Below are positions 43,620 through 53,769 of a stretch of DNA of 64,000 nucleotides, one piece after another. Position 1 is the stretch's first letter; every line of letters begins with the position of its first letter. This DNA comes from Dyella_B sp035690825 (GTDB lineage Bacteria > Pseudomonadota > Gammaproteobacteria > Xanthomonadales > Rhodanobacteraceae): contig NZ_JBQCHP010000085.1 of assembly GCF_051954575.1 (NCBI RefSeq), positions 1 to 64,000 of the forward strand, read 5' to 3'. The notes beneath the pieces are model-generated. The model was not told where the DNA came from. It ran no database searches and saw nothing but the letters and a program-made list of their open reading frames with translations. The translations under genes were made by a program, and so were the position numbers.

Positions 43620-46522
43620 AACGACCGTTACCTACCCGTTGTGCGTTGGCGCTGCTGGTGATGGCGCCGACATGGCCGTTGTGTGCACAGAATCAGGACG
43701 CCGCTGGCGGTGACAGCGGCTATCAGCACTTCATGCTCTATCCGCATCGTCAGGCCGGCTATGCGGCGCTGCGCGCAGGCAACGAGCGCAACGCCATCGC
43801 CGAATTCATGCGCGCGCGCGAACTGGCGCCGCAAAGCGTTGACACGGCACTGGACCTGGTCGAGGCCTACCGGCATTTCGGCCATATGGGGCAGGCGCAG
43901 GCAGTATTGAACGAACAACTGCGCTACACCCCGAACGATGCGCGGCTGCGTGCGGCGATACCCCCGCCGGCGACGGCCGCCGTCGATTGCAGTCGCGACA
44001 ATCGGCCGGTATGCCGCGCCAAGCGCGGCTTCGACGATTTGCAAATCGGCGATATGGCCAAAGCCGAGGCGGAGCTGTCTGCGCCGGATTTTGCACGCAG
44101 CCGCGAAGGCCTGGCCTTGCGGCATGCGCTAGTGCAGCGGACGATTTATCTGGGCGATGATCAGCGCGCTGATGCGCAGCTGGCGGCATTGAATGCGCAG
44201 GGTCAGCTCAGCGACGACGAGCGCCGGCAGTGGTTCACGCTGCAGCTCAAGCTCGGCAAACTCGACGTTGCGCGTCAGTTGCAATCGCAGGGTGGCGGCC
44301 TGGATGCCCCGGAACAGGATCTGGCCATCGCGCAAGCCATCAGCAACCGCGATGACCGCAAGGCGCTTGTCTCGTACATGGCTGCGCACCAGCCGGCGTT
44401 CACCAGCGAAAAGGACGAGCGGCGATGGGTGAATCTGCTGGCGATCGCCGCGCGCGATCAGTCATCGCTGCTGGATCGTTACGTAGCGCGTTATCCCACC
44501 AATGCAGCATGGCAGGCGCAGTTTTCGTTGTCGCTGGCGATGGCGCGCGGCGATCATGCGGTGGCACGCAGCATGCTGTCGCGTCTGCCGGCCGAGCGTT
44601 TTCGCGAACAGCGTTTCGGGCTCGACCTGGAGCAGGGGCGCTACGCCGAGGCTTCCTTACAGGCGAAGGCGCTGATCGCGCAGCCGGAAGGCTATCGCCT
44701 GCTCGATCCTCTCAGCTATCGGCTGTTGGAAGCCGGTGCGTTCACTGAGGCTAAGCAATTGTTGCTGGATGCCTATCCGTTTGCCGGCAACTCGCATGCG
44801 GCGGCCTTGTTTGCCCGCTTGGCCGTATTGGCGCAGCAGCAGCCAAGCTGGTTCACGGCGGACGATCGCGAACGGTTGCGGCGCCCATTGGAGAGCATGC
44901 CGCTGCGCATCGAGCAACTGCACATTCTTGGCGCGCTGCACGATTGCGATGGCATTCGCCAGGTCATGGCTGATCTATCGCCGGATTATCCCGCCAGCTC
45001 GTGGCGCCAGCTCGGCGACTGCTATGGCAGCGAGCGGCCCGGTCTGGCCGAATACGCCTATGCGCAAGCCGGCAGGCAACAAAGCGATAGCGCCACCATG
45101 CGAGCGCTGGCTTATCAGGCCTATGGCGCGCAAGACTACGAAACGTCCCTGCAGGCGTGGCGTGCGGTGCCGCCAGCGCACATGCAGCCGGCGGACCTGA
45201 TCGCCGCGGCTACCACCGCGCTCACCATCCATGAAACGGCTGTGGCGCGGTCATGGCTGGATACCTACGCAGCGCAAGGCGGAAACCAGGACGGTACTTA
45301 CTGGTGGCTGCGTGCCCAGGCCGATGAACCACATGATCCGGCGCTGGCGCGCAACGATCTGGAAAATGCCGTGGCCCTGCATCCGGATGCGCGTTACTAC
45401 GCCCGCCTGGCGGCGTTGCAAAGCCAGGCGGGCGATGCATCGCAAGCGCTGGCGTCGCTGCAGCGGGCCAGCATGCTTGCGCCCGGCGACAGCCGGCTGG
45501 CCGCTTCCCTGGGTTACGCCTATCTGCAAGCCGGTGCGCCGGACCAGGCGGTGCTGCAATTCGAGCGGGCGCATCAGGCCGATCCACAGAACGCGGCACT
45601 GACCCGCCAATTGCTGTACGTGCACCAGAAACTGGGCGATACCGCGCAGGCACGCTGGTATGCCGCGCAGGCGATCGACCAGTTCGATGTTGCCGGCGAG
45701 CCGGCGACGGATGGTGCCGGTGCCGACACGCGTGACCAGGACGATCAGCGCTTTGCCTTGCAGCGGTTGCACGAAGACCTTGGCCGCAAATGGAGTGTCA
45801 ACGCGGACATGTCGCTGGGCGATACGGTGTCCTCGGCGGCCAACACGGTGGCACCTGGTGTTTCCTACCGCAGCTACGCGCAACTGGAAGCGCAATATCG
45901 GCTGCTGTCCGGCGCGGATACCCATACCTTGGCCGCCTACGCGCGCCTATTTGCCGGCAGTGGTGCCACCGGTTCGGTGTGGCCGGTGCATGCGACGATG
46001 CTGGGTGTGGGGCTGCACTGGAAACCGCTGATCTCGCAGAACATCGTGTTGTCGGTCGAACAGCAGACGCCGGCCGGCAATAACCGTGGCACGCATAACG
46101 ACACCATGCTGCGCGCCAGCGGTTCATGGTCGTTCGGTCCCAAGCTCAGCGATGATTGGCATGCCAGCGGATGGGGCTGGTTTACGCAAAACTTCTACGT
46201 CGATCTGGCGCATTACCTGCGCGCCAAGCAGAGTGTGTTCACGCTCGACTACCGCTTCGGCCTGCAAGACAAGCTGGTGCAGGGGCAGACCGTCGAGCCC
46301 TACGTCCATCTGCAGTACACCGGTATCGACCGTGCGCAGGGTTTGGGTTACATGCGCGACGGGCGTGTCGGGCTAGGCGTGCAATGGAACATCTGGTTTG
46401 GCCAGACGCATTACGATGCTTATCCGCACCGCTTCAGCGTGGCGCTGGAAGGGCAGCATGCATTTACCAGCTACCTGCGTGAACGAAACGCCGTGTTCCT
46501 GATCATGAGGGCGCAATGGTGA
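43616..46522 (+). CDS. nfrA: NfrA-like outer-membrane export protein (N4 adsorption protein A type)
   Basis: 968 residues. A signal peptide (CALALLVMAPTWPLCA) is followed by a long TPR-type helical region (AGYAALRAGNERNAIAEFMRARELAPQ, YLQAGAPDQAVLQFERAHQADPQNAAL) that spans the periplasm. The C-terminal 250 residues form an outer-membrane barrel with the N4-adsorption-protein-A domain; the chain ends in an aromatic residue (MRAQW), as barrel proteins do. E. coli NfrA is the phage N4 receptor and exports the NGR glycan made by NfrB. The start overlaps the nfrB stop (ATGA) and the stop overlaps the DUF4434 gene, so all are translationally coupled. Confidence 0.88.
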   Translation: MKRPLPTRCALALLVMAPTWPLCAQNQDAAGGDSGYQHFMLYPHRQAGYAALRAGNERNAIAEFMRARELAPQSVDTALDLVEAYRHFGHMGQAQAVLNEQLRYTPNDARLRAAIPPPATAAVDCSRDNRPVCRAKRGFDDLQIGDMAKAEAELSAPDFARSREGLALRHALVQRTIYLGDDQRADAQLAALNAQGQLSDDERRQWFTLQLKLGKLDVARQLQSQGGGLDAPEQDLAIAQAISNRDDRKALVSYMAAHQPAFTSEKDERRWVNLLAIAARDQSSLLDRYVARYPTNAAWQAQFSLSLAMARGDHAVARSMLSRLPAERFREQRFGLDLEQGRYAEASLQAKALIAQPEGYRLLDPLSYRLLEAGAFTEAKQLLLDAYPFAGNSHAAALFARLAVLAQQQPSWFTADDRERLRRPLESMPLRIEQLHILGALHDCDGIRQVMADLSPDYPASSWRQLGDCYGSERPGLAEYAYAQAGRQQSDSATMRALAYQAYGAQDYETSLQAWRAVPPAHMQPADLIAAATTALTIHETAVARSWLDTYAAQGGNQDGTYWWLRAQADEPHDPALARNDLENAVALHPDARYYARLAALQSQAGDASQALASLQRASMLAPGDSRLAASLGYAYLQAGAPDQAVLQFERAHQADPQNAALTRQLLYVHQKLGDTAQARWYAAQAIDQFDVAGEPATDGAGADTRDQDDQRFALQRLHEDLGRKWSVNADMSLGDTVSSAANTVAPGVSYRSYAQLEAQYRLLSGADTHTLAAYARLFAGSGATGSVWPVHATMLGVGLHWKPLISQNIVLSVEQQTPAGNNRGTHNDTMLRASGSWSFGPKLSDDWHASGWGWFTQNFYVDLAHYLRAKQSVFTLDYRFGLQDKLVQGQTVEPYVHLQYTGIDRAQGLGYMRDGRVGLGVQWNIWFGQTHYDAYPHRFSVALEGQHAFTSYLRERNAVFLIMRAQW

Positions 46523-47418
46523 AACGCATCCTGCTACGGTTGATCGTTGCGCTGGGCCTGCTGGCGCCGCTGCTTGCCTGCGCATCCACGGCGATCATCT
46601 ACCAGCCGCAGCTGCGCGATCGCGACGTCGCGCAGGTACAGTGGCCGGCGTTGTTCGGGCAATTGCGCGGACAGGGTTTCGATACGCTGGTGCTGCAGTG
46701 GACGGCCTATGGCGATGCCTTCGCCGATCCGCAAGGGCACGCATGGCTGCTGCAGCGTGTGCGCGAAGCGCGCGCTGCCGGGCTGCGCGTGGTGATTGGG
46801 CTGGATAGCGATCCTGCGTTCTTCCAGCGCCAGCAGGCGTCGAACGCACAGCTTGGCGATTACCTGCATACGTTGTCGCGCCGCAACGGTGACCTGGCGC
46901 GCCAGTGGGTGGATGAATTGGGCGCAGACGCGGTAGCCGGTTGGTACCTGCCGATCGAGATCGACGACAAGCGTTGGCGCGATCCGGACGCACGCAAGCC
47001 ATTGCAGGACTATCTCGCCTCCGAACGCCGCCAGCTCGACCGCATCGCGCGGCGGCCGGTGTACGTGACGTCGTTTTTTGCGGGAAACATGGCGCCGTCG
47101 CGTTACGCCCAACTGCTCGATGACGTCCAGCAAAGCGGCGTGCACGCGTGGGTGCAGGACGGCGCAGGCACCGGCCGCCTCGGCGAGGGAGAACGCAAAC
47201 TCTATCTCGATGCAGCCAGCCAGTGCTCGGCGGCCCACGCACGCGGCGTGGTGTTCGAGATTTTCCATCAGACCGGCAATGACCAGGCGTTCAGCGCGGT
47301 TCCCTTGCCGGCGGCCCAGGCCCATGCAGCCTTGGCGCAACGAGCGCCATGCCAGGGCGACAGCGTGTTTTTCGAATTGCGTTATTTACCGGCGTTGGCG
47401 GGGGTGATGCAGCGCTAG
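46516..47418 (+). CDS. DUF4434-type exported glycosidase-like protein (YbcH-like position)
   Basis: 300 residues with a signal sequence and a lipobox-like LLAC (about residue 22). The fold looks like a TIM barrel: STAIIYQPQLRDRDVAQVQWPALFGQLRGQGFDTLVLQWTAYG, GLRVVIGLDSDP, GWYLPIEIDDKRW (candidate acid pair E-I-D), RPVYVTSFFAGNMAPSRY, GVHAWVQDGAG. This matches the DUF4434 family. In E. coli the gene after nfrA is ybcH, of similar length, so gene order is conserved. It probably binds or trims the exported polymer in the periplasm; the activity is unproven. Overlaps nfrA by 7 bp. Confidence 0.75.
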   Translation: MVKRILLRLIVALGLLAPLLACASTAIIYQPQLRDRDVAQVQWPALFGQLRGQGFDTLVLQWTAYGDAFADPQGHAWLLQRVREARAAGLRVVIGLDSDPAFFQRQQASNAQLGDYLHTLSRRNGDLARQWVDELGADAVAGWYLPIEIDDKRWRDPDARKPLQDYLASERRQLDRIARRPVYVTSFFAGNMAPSRYAQLLDDVQQSGVHAWVQDGAGTGRLGEGERKLYLDAASQCSAAHARGVVFEIFHQTGNDQAFSAVPLPAAQAHAALAQRAPCQGDSVFFELRYLPALAGVMQR

Positions 47419-47442
47419 GATGCGCGAGATGTGGAAAAAGAA

Positions 47443-47471
47443 CCCCAACATCGCCGTCGGCGATGTTGGGG
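47443..47471. terminator. Strong bidirectional hairpin closing the exopolysaccharide operon
   Basis: CCCCAACATCGCC, loop GTC, GGCGATGTTGGGG is a perfect 13-bp stem, 24 bp after the DUF4434 gene stop and 45 bp before the convergent glycosidase stop. CCCCAACATCGCC also occurs in the palindromic repeat at 865, so it may be a recruited member of that family. Confidence 0.8.
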
Positions 47472-47516
47472 AACCGGCATCGTTCTTCCTTGCACGCGTA
47501 AGGAAGAAGACCCGCG

Positions 47517-48491
47517 TTATTGCGGAACCTTCAGCGGCGCAACCGTCTGATCGAGCACGCTCCAATACGTCTTGGTGTACGGCACCATCTCTTCGGCGTA
47601 GTACCACCAGAAGAAGCCGCCGACGAACTTCGGATCGCTGAAGCTGTTCACCATCGGGTAGTAAGTCTTGATCAGGCTTGTCTGTACCGACGTGGGTGCG
47701 CCCGTGCTGGACGTACCGATTTCGCCGAAGCCTACCTTCGCGTTCGGGAAGATGCTCTCCAGTGCGCTGAAGTCCGAAGTCCACGACGGCGACAGCCCCG
47801 GGCAATCCTGGTAGGGGTAGTAGCTGAAGAGGACATAATCCGCGCTCTGGCGCACGCTGGAGGGCAGGAAGCTGGTCGGCCACGTCTTCCAGTAATCCTG
47901 CGGTTTTTCCCAGCAATTGTTGCCCTTGCTGTCGTCGTTGTAATACAGCGTCACTGCGGTTTTTCCGCCCACGCCCTTCACGATCGAGCTGGCGGCGGCG
48001 ACCATCTGGCCGATCGCGGTTTCTTCGGCATTGACGGTGGCGTTGTTGCCGCTAGGGTTCTGCCGCAGCCATTCGCCATTGATCTCGTTGGCGATTTCCC
48101 ACACGTCTACGGTGCCGTTCAACCCATAGACCAGCTCCTTGGTGCGCGCGGTGTAGGTGTTGATATCGGTCGGGAAGTAGTAGGAATCCATGATCTCGCC
48201 CATCACGTACGCGACCGTGTGCAGCTTGACCAGGGCAGGGTAGTACTGGGACGCGCTGGTGCCTGGATCGAACACGACGCGCACGGTCGGCCGATACGGC
48301 AGTTTGGTCAACGAGGTGATGATCGCGCTGAGATTGGACAGGTCGTCCAGTGTGACGCCGTAGATCGGTGCCTTGATCGGCGTTGCCTGCGCGTTTGCGT
48401 TCGACGATAACGGTGCGCTGGCGGCGAAAAGTGCGAGGGATACAGCAAGTGGAGCAAGAAGTTTTTTCTGAACGGTTGCAAGTAGTTTCAT
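47517..48491 (-). CDS. Secreted TIM-barrel glycoside hydrolase
   Basis: 324 residues with a signal peptide (PLAVSLALFAASAPLSSNANAQ). Clan GH-A features: the acid/base Asn-Glu in VDVWEIANEINGEWL and the nucleophile Glu in AKVGFGEIGTSSTG at the end of strand 7, with FWWYYAEEMVPY as strand 8. The exact GH family cannot be fixed; it resembles uncharacterised bacterial endoglycanases. It is convergent with the wecB-nfrB-nfrA operon and may degrade or shape the polymer, as depolymerases in EPS loci do (inference). Two Cys (CWEKP and CPGLSP) may form a disulfide. Confidence 0.82.
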   Translation of the reverse strand: MKLLATVQKKLLAPLAVSLALFAASAPLSSNANAQATPIKAPIYGVTLDDLSNLSAIITSLTKLPYRPTVRVVFDPGTSASQYYPALVKLHTVAYVMGEIMDSYYFPTDINTYTARTKELVYGLNGTVDVWEIANEINGEWLRQNPSGNNATVNAEETAIGQMVAAASSIVKGVGGKTAVTLYYNDDSKGNNCWEKPQDYWKTWPTSFLPSSVRQSADYVLFSYYPYQDCPGLSPSWTSDFSALESIFPNAKVGFGEIGTSSTGAPTSVQTSLIKTYYPMVNSFSDPKFVGGFFWWYYAEEMVPYTKTYWSVLDQTVAPLKVPQ

Positions 48492-49025
48492 TGATTCACA
48501 TTCATATGCTTTGGTGTTCCTTCACCTGATTTGAGTAGTGGCGATAACGCGAGTTTTTGCCACGACATGACGGCGGCGCCGCAAATAAACGATGCGGAAC
48601 CGGGCTTGGTCGTGCTTTTCCGAGCACCCATGAAGGTCGTCCGTAGAACGGCCTATCGTCTTCCCCTGAGCGCCGAGACGCGAAAGATGATGCAGCAGCC
48701 GTTTGAAGCCAGCGAAGACATCCAACACGGCAGTGATGCCGTATCCCGGCCGACTTCTCTCGTGGAGTGAAGCGGCGCGGTACCAATCCTGGGAATGACG
48801 CACCTGGATTTCGCTGGCTGGTCGAGTCTAGCGTTCGTGTGTTCAGTGGCATCAAAATTTGGTTAGGTCGGCGCCTCGATGACCGTTTTTGGGATTTGCG
48901 TCACAAAACGTTTCTTGAAAAAAGTTGCTGAAACCGTTCAGCAGCCAGCCAGGCGGCTGTGGTAATCGCGCTGGCATTTCGGGCAACCATCCCCAGATCG
49001 TGGCTTCCTCGCCAAAGGCCTTCGC
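48492..49025. other. Intergenic region between the glycosidase and the flavin oxidoreductase genes
   Basis: 534 bp, divergent promoters expected. A 79-codon frame at 48531-48770 is present but has no recognisable family or ribosome-binding site, and was not called. Slightly AT-richer near 48480-48560 and 48840-48940. No strong palindrome or promoter pair recognised. Confidence 0.5.
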
Positions 49026-50015
<990 letters not shown>

Positions 50016-50224
50016 GCCGTGGATGGAGCACCGGCTCTCTGACTGCAGGCCGCATTTGCAGGCGGCCGTCAGCGAATAGGGACTACGGCCGGCAAGCGCA
50101 ATCGTATGCAAACAAGGTATTTTGCTGACCTTGCTGCCCGCCAAATACCGATGACTTCCAGGCGCTGACGTTATTTGCTTTGCACCTCGCGACGCATTTC
50201 GCGTCACCCAGGGAAGCATCGATC

Positions 50225-50407
50225 ATGAGGATGGGCAAGCACGGGGACCCCACCACCATTCACGGCGTTGTCATCGCCGTACTTTCGGAGCTGCACAACC
50301 AGGATCTGCGCCCGGCCGTGGCGGGCGCAGATAGAAAAACCATGTGGCCTTTACCTACTCGCTCCGGCCCGCTACGGATGATGTGGGGTGGAGGAGCCAG
50401 GTCATGA
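50225..50407 (+). CDS. Small PAAR-like protein preceding the type VI effector, possibly degenerate
   Basis: 60 residues. The beginning, MRMGKHGDPTTIHGVVIA, resembles the opening strand of a PAAR motif (G-D-x-T-x-x-G-x-V-I), but the remainder does not keep the usual Pro-Ala-Ala-Arg loop and Cys/His metal site, so it may be a truncated PAAR domain. Real coding is supported by AGGGAAGC 8 bases upstream of the ATG and by its TGA overlapping the ATG of the effector (ATGA at 50404). It could translationally couple or chaperone effector production. Spurious frame not excluded. Confidence 0.5.
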   Translation: MRMGKHGDPTTIHGVVIAVLSELHNQDLRPAVAGADRKTMWPLPTRSGPLRMMWGGGARS

Positions 50408-52353
50408 CGTTCTTCTATCACATCGTGGAGGATGACCCGCTCGACAGCGGTTCTGGCAGCAGGGTTATTCAAGGAACGCCCCAGTGCACCATCGAAGGCC
50501 ACGATGGGCGTATGCGCAATCAGACTTTTATCGGACATCTCGCCTATTGCGGGGTATGCCAGAGCACCGGGAAAATCGTGCAGGGCAACGGAACGCCGCG
50601 CGACAGCTTGCGCATGTACGACGAGACCATCCAGGCACGCGAAGCGGTCGAAGGGGATATCGTGCTGTGCAAGTGCGAGCGCCCTCCCAAACTCATCGCT
50701 GTCCATGGGCGGCGTTCGTATATTCACGACGTTAGCGCAGCGAAGGTCGACGTCGTCGGTGAGGGTGCTGCTTTTACTCTCACCGCGCTTGCGGCGAGGA
50801 GCGCTGGCGCGCGCTACGCGTCATCCTCCGACCTTCAGTCGCGCAACGAGCGGCACAGGGCGAACGAGCGCCGCTGCGCCCTGCGCATCGGCGTGTTCTT
50901 CGACGGCACTGGCAACAACGCCGGCAACACCGACCTGTTCGCGCAGTGCAAGGCTTCCAGCGGCGATGCGCTCGGGCAGAGCGCGCAGGAACAGCAGGCC
51001 ATCGCCGCGCATTGCGAGCCGTACATGCTGAAGGAGCGTTCCAGCTACGAGGGCGGGTATACGAATGTGTGGCGGTTGTATCAGTTGTATCGGGACAGCG
51101 CCACGACGGGGTTTAACGAGGCAGATAGCGAATACTTCATCCCGATCTACATTGACGGTATCGGCACCACCGCAGGCAAGCCCGACACGCTAATGCCCGG
51201 CTACGCCTTCGGCACCGGCGAAACCGGCATGCTCGAACGTGTCAAGCACGCGATCACGGTATTGATTCCCAAGCAGATGGAGCTATTCGGTCAGCGCCAT
51301 CCTGATGCCGCCATCGAAGCGATCGAATTCGACGCCTTCGGCTTTAGCCGCGGCGCGGCGGCGGCACGCCACTTCGTCAACGAGATCAACCGCAAGCGGC
51401 AAGGCCCGCTCGCGTCCGCCTTGCCGGCCAGCGCTGCGCGTTTCACCGACGCCTTCGACGCCGATCACGACGTCCGCGTCGGCTTCGTCGGCCTGTTCGA
51501 TACGGTGGTGTCGTACGCCAGCCTCGCCGACGGCTTCAACGTGCGCGCCGGCCATACCGGGTCGCTGCGGATCGGCCTGCCTGCCGGCTGCGCCCGCAAA
51601 GTAGTGCAGATCGCCGCGCGCGACGAACACCGCGCCAACTTCATGCTCACCACCGTCGTGCCCCAGCATCAGGAGATCCCGCTGCCCGGCGTGCATTCGG
51701 ATATCGGCGGCGGCTACCGCCACCGCGAAGAAGGGCCGCTGATGCTGATCGAGCCGGTGCGCCACGACGAGCCGCTGGGCGCGCTGCCCGCGCTACGCAA
51801 CGACCTCTCGCAAAGCCGGGCCTGGCGGGAAGTGGCGCAACAGTTGCCCGCGTGGAAACAGCGGCTCGGCGGCATAGATATCGACACCTCCACCCCGCCC
51901 GACAAGAACGGCGAGCCCGCCCAGGCGCTGACGGTCGACGCCTGGCTGGTGCTGCAGCACCGGCAGCAATCGCACCAGAGTGTGGTGAAGCAGACCCTCC
52001 CCACCGTCTACGCCACGCTGCGCCTGAAGCGCTCGATTGAGGCCAGCTACCAGCTGATCGCGTTGCGGATGATGCATAAGCTGGCAATCGATGCAGGGGT
52101 AATGTTCAAACCCGTTCCCAACGATCAGGCCCATCGTCTGCCGGATGAGCTGCAATCCGTCGCCACCAAGCTGCTCGCGGGCCAGTTGCTCGATGCGCAG
52201 GAACAGGCACTACTGGCACGCAAATACCTGCATCAGTCCGCGCACTGGAACATCCTTGCGGGCAAATACCAGCACAGCGGCATTTCGCTCGACCTGCTGT
52301 ACCCCAACCGCCCCGAGCGCGACGGACAACGCAAAGTGCTGCCCAACCGATGA
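50404..52353 (+). CDS. PAAR-DUF2235 type VI secretion phospholipase effector (Tle1-like)
   Basis: 649 residues. The N-terminal 115 residues are a PAAR-like tip domain (GSRVIQGTPQCTIEGHDGRM, HLAYCGVCQSTGKIVQGNG, GDIVLCKCERPPKLIAVHGRRS), which would let it sit on the VgrG spike. The DUF2235 alpha/beta hydrolase follows: IGVFFDGTGNNAGN, YIDGIGTTAGKPD, catalytic Ser315 in DAFGFSRGAAAARHFVNE (G-x-S-x-G), and H431-S-D433-IGGGYRHR supplying the Asp. Tle1 enzymes are phospholipases A delivered to the periplasm of rival cells. GGAGG sits 8 bases before the ATG at 50404. Its stop overlaps the first DUF2931-like immunity gene. No T6SS structural genes are in the window. Confidence 0.88.
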   Translation: MTFFYHIVEDDPLDSGSGSRVIQGTPQCTIEGHDGRMRNQTFIGHLAYCGVCQSTGKIVQGNGTPRDSLRMYDETIQAREAVEGDIVLCKCERPPKLIAVHGRRSYIHDVSAAKVDVVGEGAAFTLTALAARSAGARYASSSDLQSRNERHRANERRCALRIGVFFDGTGNNAGNTDLFAQCKASSGDALGQSAQEQQAIAAHCEPYMLKERSSYEGGYTNVWRLYQLYRDSATTGFNEADSEYFIPIYIDGIGTTAGKPDTLMPGYAFGTGETGMLERVKHAITVLIPKQMELFGQRHPDAAIEAIEFDAFGFSRGAAAARHFVNEINRKRQGPLASALPASAARFTDAFDADHDVRVGFVGLFDTVVSYASLADGFNVRAGHTGSLRIGLPAGCARKVVQIAARDEHRANFMLTTVVPQHQEIPLPGVHSDIGGGYRHREEGPLMLIEPVRHDEPLGALPALRNDLSQSRAWREVAQQLPAWKQRLGGIDIDTSTPPDKNGEPAQALTVDAWLVLQHRQQSHQSVVKQTLPTVYATLRLKRSIEASYQLIALRMMHKLAIDAGVMFKPVPNDQAHRLPDELQSVATKLLAGQLLDAQEQALLARKYLHQSAHWNILAGKYQHSGISLDLLYPNRPERDGQRKVLPNR

Positions 52354-53033
52354 AGCGCGCCATGAAGCCCCTCGTTTGCCTGGCGACCGCTCTGCTTGCC
52401 GGCTGCGCGGCGCTGGGCAGCCCGCGCACCGGCCTGCCTTATGACGCCTGGCGGCTGGGTTTCCTGGCACCTTCGTACATGGAGGTATGGCTGGAAACCG
52501 CCGACGTGGAAGACGTGCAGGGGCGCATTTTCCATGGCGCCATGTCCGGCACCGTCGCCATCAACTACAGCGGCGATCCCACTGGCTGGCCCCAGCCGGT
52601 GGGTTGGGGAAAAGGCCGCAATATAACGGGTGGCGCTTTACCTCAGCGGATATACGTCCGCTGGCAATCGCTGGCCGAACCGCAGACCTATCGCGCCGTG
52701 TTGCACATTCCCGCATCGGCACGCCAACGGATGCGCGAAAAGGCTCCATCGATGCGTCCGCCCATCAAGTACGAATATCAGGAAGCGCTGGCGATCGGCT
52801 TGGCGCCGGGCGGTTGGATCAGAGCGTGGGTGATGAGCCCGAGCAGCACGCCGGTGGAAATCCTTTGCCAGAAAGCCGAGATCGAGCCGAAGGGCCCGGA
52901 TGAGGGGCGCAATCAAGGACAGTATGCCTATGCGTTTGACCAGCTCGAACCGGCGGCGCAGCGGTACATCACTTCTCACCCCATTCCTTACGAATCTTGG
53001 AAATGCCCCGCTGCAACAGCATCAGTCCAATGA
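52350..53033 (+). CDS. DUF2931-like lipoprotein, putative Tle1 immunity protein, copy 1
   Basis: 227 residues with lipobox LLAGC (mature Cys about residue 19), so a periplasm-facing lipoprotein, the correct site to block a periplasmic phospholipase. Core motifs: GLPYDAWRLGFLAPSYMEVW, VEDVQGRIFHGAMSGTV, RIYVRWQSLAEPQTYRAVL, and PVEILCQKAEIEPKGPD. Its C-terminal 40 residues (EGRNQGQYAYAFDQLEPAAQ) differ from copies 2 and 3. The ATG overlaps the effector stop (ATGA), so it is made in step with the toxin. Cognate immunity is inferred from position and family. Confidence 0.85.
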   Translation: MKRAMKPLVCLATALLAGCAALGSPRTGLPYDAWRLGFLAPSYMEVWLETADVEDVQGRIFHGAMSGTVAINYSGDPTGWPQPVGWGKGRNITGGALPQRIYVRWQSLAEPQTYRAVLHIPASARQRMREKAPSMRPPIKYEYQEALAIGLAPGGWIRAWVMSPSSTPVEILCQKAEIEPKGPDEGRNQGQYAYAFDQLEPAAQRYITSHPIPYESWKCPAATASVQ

Positions 53034-53041
53034 GCGGGGGA

Positions 53042-53108
53042 CGCTCAACCTGCTGTATCCCAACCGTCCCTAACGCAACAGGGAACGCAAGGTGCTGCCC
53101 AACACATG
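53042..53108 (+). repeat. Scar of the effector gene 3' end, between immunity copies 1 and 2
   Basis: CGCTCAACCTGCTGTATCCC and the following bases are a degenerate copy of effector bases 52287-52353, which encode the tail L-D-L-L-Y-P-N-R-P-E-R-D-G-Q-R-K-V-L-P-N. A TAA and base changes break the frame. It abuts the copy 2 start as the real tail abuts copy 1. Confidence 0.85.
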
Positions 53109-53762
53109 AGATACCTCTCTTATAGCCTCGTAGTGCTAGCGGGTTGCGCGCTGGTGGGTGCAACACCGACGCGGCTTCCTTACGATTCGTGGTACCTGGG
53201 CTTTCGCGCCCCGCGCTACATGGAGGTATGGTTGGAAACCGCCGACGTGGAGGATGTGCGCGGTAGGGTGTTTCCCGGCGCCATGTCCGGCACGGTGGCG
53301 ATCAGCTACAGCGGCGAGGCCGGTGGCTGGGGCCAGCGCATTTCCATGGGCGCAGGCCGTGATGTTACGGGCGCGGCCCTGCCCAAGCGCATCTATGTGC
53401 GCTGGCAATCGCTGGTGGAACCGCAGACCTATCGCGCCGTGCTGGATATCCCGGAGTCGACGCGGCGGCTGATGCTGAGCAAGGCGCGCTCCACCACCGT
53501 GCCGGTGGTGGAGGAATACCGCAACATCCTCACCATCGCCTTGGCGCCCGGCGGATGGGTCAAGGCATGGGTGAAGAGTCCGGGCAGTAAGGCGGTGGAA
53601 ATCCTGTGCCAGAAAGCCGAGATCGAGCCGAAGGGCCCGGATCAAGGTAAATACGAAGGACGGTACGTAACGCTTGGCCCAGAGTCGAAGGAATATCTGC
53701 GGCTTCATCCGGTTCCCTACGATTCCTGGAAATGCCCCTCTGCAACCGCGTCAGTCCTATGA
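53106..53762 (+). CDS. DUF2931-like lipoprotein, putative immunity protein, copy 2
   Basis: 218 residues, lipobox VLAGC. Same family as copy 1 but divergent in the N-terminal third (LPYDSWYLGFRAPRYMEVW) and middle (ESTRRLMLSKARSTTVPVV), so it belongs to a second subtype shared with truncated copy 4. The C-terminal stretch QGKYEGRYVTLGPESKEYLR is identical to that of copy 3. It is preceded by the effector-tail scar rather than an effector, so it is an orphan immunity gene here. The overall frame and lipobox are intact, indicating function is retained. Confidence 0.85.
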   Translation: MRYLSYSLVVLAGCALVGATPTRLPYDSWYLGFRAPRYMEVWLETADVEDVRGRVFPGAMSGTVAISYSGEAGGWGQRISMGAGRDVTGAALPKRIYVRWQSLVEPQTYRAVLDIPESTRRLMLSKARSTTVPVVEEYRNILTIALAPGGWVKAWVKSPGSKAVEILCQKAEIEPKGPDQGKYEGRYVTLGPESKEYLRLHPVPYDSWKCPSATASVL

Positions 53763-53769
53763 GCGGACA

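Noticed and set aside
48531..48770. 79-codon frame between the glycosidase and flavin oxidoreductase genes
   Set aside because: No recognisable family, no Shine-Dalgarno, lies in a divergent promoter region.
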